The position numbers and the translations under genes were made by a program. Below the pieces are notes generated by a model. The model was not told the DNA's origin. It saw only the letters and a list, made by a program, of their open reading frames with translations, and ran no database searches. Positions 56,352-64,000 of a stretch of DNA of 64,000 nucleotides are shown here, one piece after another. The DNA is from Corticibacter populi (lineage in GTDB: Bacteria; Pseudomonadota; Gammaproteobacteria; Burkholderiales; Burkholderiaceae_C), in assembly GCF_004217315.1 (NCBI RefSeq), contig NZ_SGWR01000004.1:330718-394717 (forward strand), in the 5' to 3' direction. Numbering within the stretch: the first letter of the stretch is position 1; each line of letters opens with the position of its first letter.

Positions 56352-56625
56352 CGTCCGGGCTCCATGATGTTTGCAATGACGTCATGGTGGCTATTGGTGG
56401 CGATTGAGACAACTTGCTGTGGCGAAGCAGGGCGTATGAGTGGTCATGCCGGCGTTCCGCGCGGGCAGCGCCCAGCGCTTCGTGCCGAATCACAGTCATT
56501 CGGCACTGGTCCCCGATGCCTCTGGCCTGGACCGTTGATCCGAGCCTGCGCGTGCTGCGCACTTGCCAGTGGCGGGAGTGTGGCTGAGTGAGGGGGCATG
56601 CGGTCTTGCTGTTCCCTTCTCCGTA

Positions 56626-56729
56626 TCCGGCACCGGCTTATCCTCAGTATGAACATAGTGCATAAACATCGTCACGGTCTTGTGGCCTGTGAGCTTCATG
56701 CCCACTTTGGTCGGCACGCCCGAGTTGTC
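56626..56729 (-). pseudogene. Tyrosine recombinase C-terminal remnant
   Basis: The minus frame reads VPTKVGMKLTGHKTVTMFMHYVHTEDKPV, the end of a phage-type integrase (H-x(2)-V with the catalytic Tyr in MHYVHTED). Only ~33 residues remain, so the gene is truncated on both sides. Confidence 0.8.
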
Positions 56730-56747
56730 AATGTCGGTCGTCGCCCG

Positions 56748-57068
56748 GTGCCGGATGCGGCGCGTCAGGCAGCGGCGCGCAGTGTCAATGCGCTGATGAC
56801 GGCCAGCTATTGGGAGATTGGCCGCCGGATCGCCGAAGCCGAGAAGAAAGGCTGGCGGCCGCCCGGTTACGGCGAGCAGTTGATGGAGCGATTGTCCGCA
56901 GACTTGACGGCCCGACTCGGGCGCGGGTTCGGTGTCAACAACCTGGAGAGCATGCGGCGTTTCTTCCTCGCTTACCCGCAGCCTGAGATTTCCCAGACAG
57001 TGTCTCGGAAATTCGACCTCTGCGAACTGACCCAGGTCTTCACCCTACCTTTGCGAGTTCAATCATGA
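56748..57068 (+). pseudogene. DUF1016 (YhcG/PDDEXK-type) N-terminal remnant
   Basis: Residues ~51-150 of the open frame match DUF1016_N: AARSVNALMTASYWEIGRRI, YGEQLMERLSADLTARLGRGFGVNN and MRRFFLAYPQPEISQ. The nuclease domain that should follow is missing; the frame ends just past FTLPL, 3 bases into the NmrA-like gene. A broken relic next to an integrase remnant. Confidence 0.75.
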
Positions 57069-57952
57069 ACGAAATACATCGCCCCATTTTGGTTTTCGGA
57101 GCCACCGGCCGGCAAGGCGGATCGGTGGTCAAAGCGCTGCTGAAGACTCATTGGCCGGTTCGTGCGTTTGTGCAAGACCTGTCCGAGCCCGCGTCCGTCG
57201 CGTTGCAGGAGGCGGGCGCTGAACTCGTGCAGGGGACATTGGAAGATGCCAATGTCATCGCGTCAGCCATGAAGGACGTGCACGGCGTCTTCAGTGTGAT
57301 GCCCGCCAGCCTCTCGGCAGAGGATGAGGTTCGTTATGGAACGTGCATTGCTGATCTGGCGGCAAAGAACCATGTCGATCATTTCATCTATTCCTCGGGT
57401 GCGAGCGCTGGCGACAAACTGACTGGTGTCCCGCGCTTCGACGCCAAGCCCCGTATCGAGGCACATATCCGCGAACTGCCGCTCACGGCAACCATCGTCC
57501 GTCCCATGATCTTCATGGAGATGCTGGTGCGTCCCGGCTTCGGTCTTGATGAAGGGCGGCTGGTTTCCCTGATCCACCGCGATCATTCGATCCACCTCAC
57601 CGCCGTGCAGGACATCGGGAAGATCGTTGCAGCCATGTTCGCGGACAAGGCCCGGTTTGCCGGGATGACGTTGAAGATCGCCAGTGATCGCGTGACGGGC
57701 CATGAGCTGGAGGCGGCTTTCTCGGAAGCTGCAGGCAGACCCATCACCTATGCCCGGTTCCCGGATGAGGTCCTGGCCGCCAATGCCGATCTGGCGCACA
57801 TGGCATCAAGCCTGGAAGATGGCCCTCTCGCAGAGCGAGTAGACCTCGACTTGATGCGAGAGATCAATCCTGAACTCGTCTCCTTGCGTTCATGGTTGAA
57901 GGGGGAGGGGTTCGAGAAGCTTGAAGAAGCACTACTCTGGAGACCAGCGTAG
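57065..57952 (+). CDS. NmrA-family NAD(P)-binding protein
   Basis: 295 residues. ILVFGATGRQGGSVVKAL (Rossmann GxxGxxG), followed by FIYSSGASAG and TIVRPMIFMEML. NmrA/HSCARG types sense NADP redox state or reduce small substrates. ATG overlaps the end of the DUF1016 remnant. Forms a pair with the oxidoreductase 38 bases downstream. Confidence 0.85.
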   Translation: MNEIHRPILVFGATGRQGGSVVKALLKTHWPVRAFVQDLSEPASVALQEAGAELVQGTLEDANVIASAMKDVHGVFSVMPASLSAEDEVRYGTCIADLAAKNHVDHFIYSSGASAGDKLTGVPRFDAKPRIEAHIRELPLTATIVRPMIFMEMLVRPGFGLDEGRLVSLIHRDHSIHLTAVQDIGKIVAAMFADKARFAGMTLKIASDRVTGHELEAAFSEAAGRPITYARFPDEVLAANADLAHMASSLEDGPLAERVDLDLMREINPELVSLRSWLKGEGFEKLEEALLWRPA

Positions 57953-57990
57953 GTACTCGAAATTCTGAAGCAGTTCAGTCAAGGGAAACC

Positions 57991-58947
57991 ATGAAAGCAT
58001 TTGTCTATGACCGGCCCGGATCACCGGATGTCCTTCGTTATACGGACATCCCCGACCCCGTCTGTCCACCCAACGGGGTTGTGATTAGGGTAGAGGCTGT
58101 CGCCCTCGAAAGAGGGGATCTGATCAATCGCGCGTCATCGCCGCCGCCTTACCCTGACTACGTCCTTGGCTATGCGGCAGCAGGCGAGGTCGTTGCTGTG
58201 GGTCGCGATGTTCACGATCGTCGGCTTGGCCAGAAGGTCACGAGCTTCGATGTGTCGGGATCGCATGCCCAATTGCGTGCCGTAGCCGCGAGCAAGACTT
58301 GGCTGGTACCGAAGGGTCTAGACATAGCGGTCGCAGCAGCATTACCGATTGCGTATGGAACCGCGCACCACTGCCTTTTCGCACGCGGCGACTTGAAGCG
58401 TGGCGAGACCGTACTGATCCAGGCCGCGGCTGGTGGTGTTGGAAGCGCTGCCATACAGCTTGCACATCAGTCTGGTGCAACCGTGCTCGGGACGGTATCC
58501 GGCGTGGAAAGGGGCAAACGTCTTGCGGCACTTGGACTGGATCACGCAATCGATCTTCGGGTGGTCGACGTGGTGGAGACGGTCATGCGGCTGACCGATG
58601 GGCGGGGAGTCGACCTAGTGGTGGACCCGGTGGGAACGACCCTGCAGGATTCCCTGGCGATGCTTCGCCCCGAAGGCCGTTTGGTCTTTGTCGGCAATGC
58701 TGGCGGACCTGCGCTGCAGGTTGATCTGTGGTCCGCGCTTCAGGCGAATCAGTCCTTGCTTGGCGTTTTCATGGGAACGCAGCTTGAAAAACCCGAGGTG
58801 CATGAGACGGTTTCCCGGATGCTGGAGCAGGCGGCCGATGGAAGCCTTGATGTGCTCATAGACCGGTCCTTTCCGCTTGCCGAAGCGGCGCAGGCCCATG
58901 CGTATGCCGAAGGCGCTCCCACGCTCGGGCGCGTCGTCCTGGTCTGA
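57991..58947 (+). CDS. MDR-family quinone oxidoreductase-like protein
   Basis: 318 residues of the medium-chain dehydrogenase fold without the structural zinc loop: PPNGVVIRVEAVAL, AAALPIAYGTAHHCLF, LIQAAAGGVGSAAIQLAHQ and VDLVVDPVGTT. NADPH-dependent reduction of quinones or enones is expected. Cargo of the element with the NmrA gene. Confidence 0.87.
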   Translation: MKAFVYDRPGSPDVLRYTDIPDPVCPPNGVVIRVEAVALERGDLINRASSPPPYPDYVLGYAAAGEVVAVGRDVHDRRLGQKVTSFDVSGSHAQLRAVAASKTWLVPKGLDIAVAAALPIAYGTAHHCLFARGDLKRGETVLIQAAAGGVGSAAIQLAHQSGATVLGTVSGVERGKRLAALGLDHAIDLRVVDVVETVMRLTDGRGVDLVVDPVGTTLQDSLAMLRPEGRLVFVGNAGGPALQVDLWSALQANQSLLGVFMGTQLEKPEVHETVSRMLEQAADGSLDVLIDRSFPLAEAAQAHAYAEGAPTLGRVVLV

Positions 58948-59230
58948 GGCTGATCCGCCATCTATCTGCCGCCGGAGAAACTGCTCAAGTTCTGACTGTG
59001 GACGTTCCACTACGAAACTTCCGTTTTTCTGCTCAACACGCCACAACGCGCTTTCGCTTGCGGCGTTTTTCTTGAGTGCGATGCAGCCCAAATTCTTTCC
59101 AATTACTCGACTTTTCTCCCGATAACAGTCTTTGACCGGCACCGACCTGGCACTGATCCTCACGCCATCCGGCACGTCCTTGTGCCGCGAGTGAACGAGG
59201 AATCAGCGCAGAGGTAATCGGAGGTCAGTC
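58948..59230. other. Intergenic region before the transfer module
   Basis: 283 bases with lower GC; nothing recognised as a gene. The relaxase and traF-like genes normally found nearby in IncP/Tn4371 modules are absent on this side. The ribosome site CGGAGG is just before the traG ATG. Confidence 0.4.
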
Positions 59231-61234
59231 ATGCAAGCTCAGGGCGTGTTGTTTGGTCAGATCGCCGCCGTTTTCGGCATCGTGATCGCCGGTGTGTGGA
59301 GCGCCACGCAATGGACAGCCGCTGCTCTGGCCTACCAACTACGCCTTGGCTCGCCGTGGTTTGATTTCTTCGGCACGCCGGTCTATCACCCTTGGCGGTT
59401 GTTCGAGTGGTGGTTCTTTTTCGATGCCTACGCGCCGCATGTCTTCGACATTGGCGGAGCCATCGCGGGCGGCAGCGGCCTGGTGGCCGTGGTGGTCGCC
59501 ATCGCCATGTCGGTGTGGCGCTCGCGCCAATCGCGCCTTGTCACCACCTACGGCTCGGCGCGATGGGCCGATACCACCGACATTCGCAAAGCCGGACTGA
59601 CGCAGCCCGCCGGCATCTTCCTCGGCAAGTACCGCGACGAGTACCTGCGCCATGAAGGCCCGGAACACGTCCTGACCTTTGCGCCCACGCGCTCGGGCAA
59701 GGGCGTCGGCCTGGTGGTGCCGACGCTGCTGTCCTGGCCCGCGTCCGCCGTCATCCACGACATCAAGGGCGAGAACTGGCAGATCACCGCAGGCTGGCGC
59801 TCGCGTTTCTCGCACTGCCTGCTGTTCAACCCCACCGATGCGAAGTCGGCGGCCTACAACCCGCTGCTGGAAGTCCGGCGCGGCGCGCATGAAGTGCGCG
59901 ACGTACAGAACATTGCGGACATTCTGGTTGACCCCGAAGGCGCGCTGGAGAAGCGCAACCATTGGGAGAAGACCAGCCATGCGCTACTGGTCGGGGCCAT
60001 CCTGCATGTGCTCTATGCGGGCGAGGACAAGACGCTGCGCAGCGTCGCCAACTTTCTGTCCGACCCGGCCAGCCCGTTCGAGCTGACCTTGCACCGGATG
60101 ATGACCACGAAGCACCTGGGCGATGCGCCGCACCCGGTTGTCGCGTCCGCTGCCCGCGAAGTGCTCAACAAGTCGGACAACGAGCGTTCGGGCGTGCTGT
60201 CCACGGCCATGTCGTTCCTCGGCCTGTACCGCGATCCCACGGTAGCCGAAGTCACTTCGCGCTGCGATTGGCGCATCGCCGACCTGATCGCATCGGAGCA
60301 TCCGGTGTCGCTGTATCTGGTGGTGCCGCCCTCGGACATTTCGCGGACGAAACCGCTCATTCGCCTGATCCTCAACCAGATCGGCCGGCGGCTCACCGAA
60401 TCGCTCGACGGCAGCGACGGCATCGAGCGCCGCCACAAGTTGCTGCTGATGCTCGACGAGTTCCCGGCGCTGGGTCGCCTGGACTTCTTCGAGACGGCGC
60501 TTGCCTTCATGGCCGGCTACGGCATTCGCAGCTTCCTCATTGCGCAGTCGCTCAACCAGATCGACAAGGCGTATGGGCAGAACCATTCCATCCTCGACAA
60601 CTGCCACGTCCGCGTGACGTTCGCCACCAACGACGAACGCACGGCCAAACGCATTTCCGAAACCTTGGGCACGGCCACTGAGTTGCGCGCCCAGCGCAAC
60701 TACGCGGGCCACCGGCTCGCGCCGTGGCTGGGGCACCTGATGGTGTCGCGCCAGGAAACGGCACGTCCGCTGCTGACGCCGGGCGAAGTGATGCAACTGC
60801 CGACTGATGAAGCGGTGGTGATGGTGTCCAGTGTCGCGCCGATCAAGGCGAAGAAGCTGCGCTACTACGCCGACGCCAATTTCAAGAACCGCGTTTTGTC
60901 GCCGCCCGCGCTCGCGGCGGGGCAGTACGCCGATGCGCCACCGGCCCGGCCCGACGACTGGAGCGGCCTAGCGATACCCGCTGTACCAGCGGCTCCGGCT
61001 GCGAGCCTGTCCAGCGATGGCGCAGGCACCGCCGACGACGGCGGCCCGCGCCGTCAGCCGGAGCTATCCGAAGTCACCGAATACAGCCCGGAACCGCAGC
61101 CCGCAGGCACTGACCTGGGGCTACTCGATGACGACGACGACCTGCCGTTGCCGCTTCCCCGCCAGTTCGACCCGGCCATGCAGCGCACGGCCCGGCTGGC
61201 TTCCCTCGACCCGAACGACGGAATCGACCTATGA
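59231..61234 (+). CDS. traG: Type IV coupling protein TraG/VirD4
   Basis: 667 residues. Two N-terminal membrane segments (residues ~5-30 and 72-95), Walker A FAPTRSGKGVGLVVP, Walker B LLMLDEFPALGRL and GIRSFLIAQSLNQID. It links the relaxosome to the mating channel. Overlaps copG by ATGA. Confidence 0.95.
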   Translation: MQAQGVLFGQIAAVFGIVIAGVWSATQWTAAALAYQLRLGSPWFDFFGTPVYHPWRLFEWWFFFDAYAPHVFDIGGAIAGGSGLVAVVVAIAMSVWRSRQSRLVTTYGSARWADTTDIRKAGLTQPAGIFLGKYRDEYLRHEGPEHVLTFAPTRSGKGVGLVVPTLLSWPASAVIHDIKGENWQITAGWRSRFSHCLLFNPTDAKSAAYNPLLEVRRGAHEVRDVQNIADILVDPEGALEKRNHWEKTSHALLVGAILHVLYAGEDKTLRSVANFLSDPASPFELTLHRMMTTKHLGDAPHPVVASAAREVLNKSDNERSGVLSTAMSFLGLYRDPTVAEVTSRCDWRIADLIASEHPVSLYLVVPPSDISRTKPLIRLILNQIGRRLTESLDGSDGIERRHKLLLMLDEFPALGRLDFFETALAFMAGYGIRSFLIAQSLNQIDKAYGQNHSILDNCHVRVTFATNDERTAKRISETLGTATELRAQRNYAGHRLAPWLGHLMVSRQETARPLLTPGEVMQLPTDEAVVMVSSVAPIKAKKLRYYADANFKNRVLSPPALAAGQYADAPPARPDDWSGLAIPAVPAAPAASLSSDGAGTADDGGPRRQPELSEVTEYSPEPQPAGTDLGLLDDDDDLPLPLPRQFDPAMQRTARLASLDPNDGIDL

Positions 61235-61707
61235 GCCAATACCGCCTCAATCTGTTCATCCAGCCCGAGCACGCCAAGCGCCTCGAAGAACTCGCCGCCA
61301 AGAAAGGCGTGTCCAAGTCGTCCATCGTCGCGGCGGCGCTCGCATCGTGGCTGTCGCCCGATGCCGGCGACCAGCGCGAGGCGGCCATTGCCAAGCGGCT
61401 GGATCGCATGTCTCGGCAGGCCGAGCGCTTAGAGCGCGACCAGAACATCCAGATCGAAACGCTGGCGTTGTTCATCCGATACTTCCTGACCGTCAGCACG
61501 CCGGTTCCCGAAGCCCATCAGGACGCGGCTCGCGCCCAAGGCAAAGCGCGTTTCGATCAATTCGTGGAGCAGCTTGGCCGCCATCTGCTGCGTGGCCGCA
61601 GCCTGGTGCGTGACGTGGTGGAAGAACTGCACCCCGACCCAATGCGGATGGACGACGCGGCAGCGCTGGCAGAAACCCATGAACGAACTGCGGAGCGTGC
61701 GTCATGA
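61231..61707 (+). CDS. CopG-family ribbon-helix-helix protein
   Basis: 158 residues. The N-terminal RHH motif (YRLNLFIQPEHAKRLEELAAKKGVSKSSIV) is followed by a helical part. A CopG-type gene between traG and trbB is typical of Tn4371-family elements, where it is thought to regulate transfer. Overlaps traG and trbB by 4 bases each. Confidence 0.85.
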   Translation: MSQYRLNLFIQPEHAKRLEELAAKKGVSKSSIVAAALASWLSPDAGDQREAAIAKRLDRMSRQAERLERDQNIQIETLALFIRYFLTVSTPVPEAHQDAARAQGKARFDQFVEQLGRHLLRGRSLVRDVVEELHPDPMRMDDAAALAETHERTAERAS

Positions 61708-62747
61708 GCGCCGTTCCGCAGAACCCGCCCGAACGCTCATCCACTGCGGCTTTGCTGGATCGCCGTATCCAGATGCTGCGCACCGCAATGGGGCCGGTCA
61801 TCGCCACCGCGCTGGCTGACCCGGACGTGGTGGAAATCATGCTCAACCCCGACCGGACGTTGTGGGTTGATCGCCTGTCATCGGGCCGCGCGCCGCTTGG
61901 CATAGAACTACCTGAAGACGATGGCGAGCGCATCATCCGCCTGGTGGCCGCGCACGTCGGCGCGGAAGTGCATCGCGGCCGGCCGCTCTTGACCGCCGAG
62001 CTGCCCGAAACCGGCGAGCGGTTCGAGGGCATCTTGCCACCGGCCGCGCCCGGCCCGGCCTTCGCGCTGCGCAAGCGCGCCGTGAGCATCATCGGACTGG
62101 ATCGCTACGTCGCCGACGGCATCCTGACCACCGGGCAGGCGGACTTTCTGCGCCGCGCCGTGCGCGAGCGCCAGAACATCCTAATCGCCGGGGCGACGAG
62201 CAGCGGCAAGACCACGCTGGCGAACGCGCTGCTGGCCGAGATTGCCGCCACCGGAGACCGCGTGCTGGTGCTCGAAGACACCATCGAGCTGCAATGCGCC
62301 GCCCGCGACCACGTTCCGCTACGCACCCGCGCAGGCGTCGTGTCCATGACCGAGCTGGTACGCGCCACGATGCGCCTGCGGCCCGACCGCGTGATCGTCG
62401 GTGAAGTGCGCGGCGGCGAAGCCCTCGACTTGGTGAAAGTGTGGGGCACCGGCCATCCGGGCGGCATCGCCACGATCCACGCCGGTTCCGCGCTGGGCGC
62501 GCTGCTGCGCCTGGAGCAACTGATTCTCGAAGTGGCGGTGAACCTGCCGCGTGCGCTGATCGCAGAAGCGGTCAACGTCGTCATCCACATCGACGGGCGT
62601 GGCCGCAAGCGCCGCGTCAAAAGCATTGCCCGTGTCGTTGGCTTTGACGGAAACGGGTATCGCCTAGCGGACGCGCTGGAAACCTTGTTTCCCGGGCCGT
62701 CGCCGCTTTCTTTCCCATCCATTGACCAACCTGGAGAACTGTCATGA
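61704..62747 (+). CDS. trbB: Conjugal transfer ATPase TrbB
   Basis: 347 residues of the VirB11-type: DPDVVEIMLNPD, Walker A GATSSGKTTLANALL, Asp box VLEDTIELQC, Walker B region DRVIVGEVRGGEALD and HPGGIATIHAGSA. A hexameric traffic ATPase for pilus assembly and transfer. Confidence 0.95.
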   Translation: MSAVPQNPPERSSTAALLDRRIQMLRTAMGPVIATALADPDVVEIMLNPDRTLWVDRLSSGRAPLGIELPEDDGERIIRLVAAHVGAEVHRGRPLLTAELPETGERFEGILPPAAPGPAFALRKRAVSIIGLDRYVADGILTTGQADFLRRAVRERQNILIAGATSSGKTTLANALLAEIAATGDRVLVLEDTIELQCAARDHVPLRTRAGVVSMTELVRATMRLRPDRVIVGEVRGGEALDLVKVWGTGHPGGIATIHAGSALGALLRLEQLILEVAVNLPRALIAEAVNVVIHIDGRGRKRRVKSIARVVGFDGNGYRLADALETLFPGPSPLSFPSIDQPGELS

Positions 62748-63118
62748 CGCAGATGCACGCTCACGCTTTCCGCTTTTCTATCAATCCTCTTCACCGCCTG
62801 CGCTGCCTGGCCCGTCCGGCGGGGAAAGGGTTGCTGCTCGCTGCGTTGCTGCTGTTCCTGGCCGGTACGGCACAGGCATCCGGTTCCTCGATGCCCTGGG
62901 AAGGCCCGCTGCAATCCATCCTCGAATCCATCCAGGGGCCGGTGGCACGCATCGTCGCGGTGATCATCATTATCGCCACTGGCCTCGCACTCGCCTTCGG
63001 CGATACGTCGGGCGGCTTCCGCAAGCTGATCCAGATCGTGTTCGGGTTGAGCATCGCATTCGCCGCGTCCTCGTTCTTCCTGTCGTTCTTCTCGTTCTCC
63101 GGCGGGGCCATCGTATGA
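62744..63118 (+). CDS. trbC: Conjugal transfer pilin TrbC
   Basis: 124 residues: long signal region (KGLLLAALLLFLAGTAQA) then a VirB2/TrbC-type pilin with two hydrophobic helices (VARIVAVIIIIATGLALAFG and IVFGLSIAFAASSFFL). Overlaps trbB and trbD by 4 bases. Confidence 0.92.
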   Translation: MTQMHAHAFRFSINPLHRLRCLARPAGKGLLLAALLLFLAGTAQASGSSMPWEGPLQSILESIQGPVARIVAVIIIIATGLALAFGDTSGGFRKLIQIVFGLSIAFAASSFFLSFFSFSGGAIV

Positions 63119-63384
63119 GCACGGGCAATGATCTTCCGGGCTTCGAGGTGCCGCTGCATCGCTCACTGACCGAACCGATCCTCATGGGTGGTGCGCCGCG
63201 CACCGTGGCAATCGCCAACGGCACGCTGGCCGCCGCCGTCGGGCTGGGCCTGCAATTGTGGATTCCCGGCGTAGTGCTCTGGATCGTTGGCCATTCGCTG
63301 GCCGTCTGGGGCGCGCGCGTCGATCCGCAGTTCATGCAGGTCTTCGCCCGGCACATCAAGCACAAGCCGCTGCTGGACGTGTGA
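63115..63384 (+). CDS. trbD: Conjugal transfer protein TrbD (VirB3-like)
   Basis: 89 residues: FEVPLHRSLTEPILMGGAPR is the VirB3/TrbD start signature, followed by two membrane helices and FARHIKHKPLLDV. A small inner-membrane component of the mating channel. Confidence 0.92.
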   Translation: MSTGNDLPGFEVPLHRSLTEPILMGGAPRTVAIANGTLAAAVGLGLQLWIPGVVLWIVGHSLAVWGARVDPQFMQVFARHIKHKPLLDV

Positions 63385-63396
63385 CGAGATGCCGAC

Positions 63397-64000
63397 ATGC
63401 TGAACATTGCCGAATACCGCCAGCGGCCTGCGCTGCTGGCTGACTGGTTGCCCTGGGCTGGACTGATCGCGCCGGGCGTCGTCTTGAACAAGGACGGTTC
63501 GTTCCAGCGAACAGCACGCTTTCGCGGGCCGGATCTGGATAGCGCCACGCAAGGCGAGTTGGTTGCTACGTCGGCGCGACTGAATAATGCGCTACGTCGC
63601 CTTGGAGCGGGGTGGGCGCTATTCATTGAGGCCGAGCGTCGTGCTGCCGCCGACTATCCGCATTCCGAATTCCCTGAACCACTGTCCTGGCTGGTGGACG
63701 AGGAACGCCGCGCGGCCTTCGAGGAATCGGGCCATCACTTCGAGAGCGCTTATCACCTGACGCTGGCCTACCTGCCGCCAGAGGAATCCCACGCTCGCGC
63801 CGCCAAGATGCTCTACGAGAACGCACCGGGCGATGGCGTGGACTGGCGGGGCAGGCTCGATGCCTTCGTGGCGGAAACGGATCGAGTCTTTGACCTGCTG
63901 GATGGCGTCATGCCGGAAATCGACTGGCTGGACGATGCGCAGACGCTGACTTACCTGCATTCGACCATCTCGACGCGACGCTACCGCGTGGACGTGCCCG
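63397..64000 (+). CDS. trbE: Conjugal transfer ATPase TrbE (VirB4-like), N-terminal part
   Basis: The frame opens at ATG 63397 (MLNIAEYRQRPALLADWLPW) and continues beyond the window with no stop. The N-terminal ~200 residues (LNKDGSFQRTARFRGPDL, ESAYHLTLAYLPPEE, TLTYLHSTIS) match the TrbE/VirB4 family. The ATP-binding domain lies outside. Confidence 0.93.
   Translation, partial: MLNIAEYRQRPALLADWLPWAGLIAPGVVLNKDGSFQRTARFRGPDLDSATQGELVATSARLNNALRRLGAGWALFIEAERRAAADYPHSEFPEPLSWLVDEERRAAFEESGHHFESAYHLTLAYLPPEESHARAAKMLYENAPGDGVDWRGRLDAFVAETDRVFDLLDGVMPEIDWLDDAQTLTYLHSTISTRRYRVDVP

Larger units (their letters stand above)
53306..64000 (+). mobile_element. Integrative conjugative element inserted at the 3' end of guaA (left part)
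   Basis: Base composition drops sharply after the guaA stop, and an integrase gene follows in the same direction. The region then carries recombination and regulatory genes (int, AlpA), decayed genes, redox cargo and an IncP/Tn4371-type transfer module with overlapping traG-copG-trbB-trbC-trbD-trbE. The 3' end of guaA is a known insertion point for islands. The right end is beyond the window, so size, attR and replication/partition genes are not seen. Confidence 0.85.

Overview
This is a GC-rich chromosomal window from a betaproteobacterium. It is most likely Burkholderiales, probably Comamonadaceae. The basis is gene content and order (minCDE, the metX-metW pair, guaB/guaA, recB/recD, Bug-type receptor, class-1-like IntI) together with high-GC codon use; no 16S gene is present to confirm it.

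Layout. 1-3500: the end of an AMP-forming ligase, a glutamine amidotransferase, a fluoride channel (fluC), a methyltransferase, a small membrane protein and a glyoxalase. 3530-10262: a sedentary chromosomal integron. intI is on the + strand, attI lies just left of it, and ten cassettes are read on the minus strand, separated by attC sites of the aadA type. Several cassettes encode predicted nucleases (SRA-HNH, NYN/PIN-like, HEPN). intI is split by a 269-bp palindromic repeat whose relatives occur four more times in the window, so the array is probably frozen. 10321-24800: rlhA, a PQQ dehydrogenase, an IS5 remnant, a TPP-riboswitch-controlled SDR plus flavin monooxygenase operon, serS, ispH-fkpB, a frameshifted radC, an Smr protein, a methyltransferase and mnmA. 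24850-32350: a LysR/adenosine-deaminase-like/Bug operon, an NrtR-like regulator, gdx (guanidinium exporter) behind a guanidine-II (mini-ykkC) riboswitch whose linker carries a ~50-bp palindrome, and a large lipoprotein. 32620-35260: metX-metW-hyi with a SAM-II aptamer and an intrinsic terminator in the leader. 35650-42740: an RRM protein, a MidA-like methyltransferase, a FolM-like SDR, folB, an acetyltransferase, minCDE and pyrF. 42930-49066: recB-recD with no adjacent recC. 49139-53323: a DUF4124 protein, guaB, a small membrane protein and guaA.

53324-64000: the left part of an integrative conjugative element inserted at the 3' end of guaA. A P4-type tyrosine integrase is followed by a two-gene module (HicA-like protein plus HTH protein), an AlpA regulator, broken genes (integrase and DUF1016 remnants), a two-gene redox cargo (NmrA-type protein, quinone oxidoreductase) and an IncP/Tn4371-like transfer module (traG/virD4, copG, trbB, trbC, trbD, trbE). 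trbE runs off the window, so the right end of the element is not seen.

The most interesting structures are: (1) the ~268-bp repeat family, whose terminal arms differ between copies yet stay complementary within each copy, and which interrupts intI and supplies the start codon of a folate-pathway SDR; (2) the nuclease-rich cassette array; (3) the guanidine-II riboswitch with a long palindrome between its two hairpins; (4) the TPP riboswitch controlling an SDR/monooxygenase pair of unknown role.
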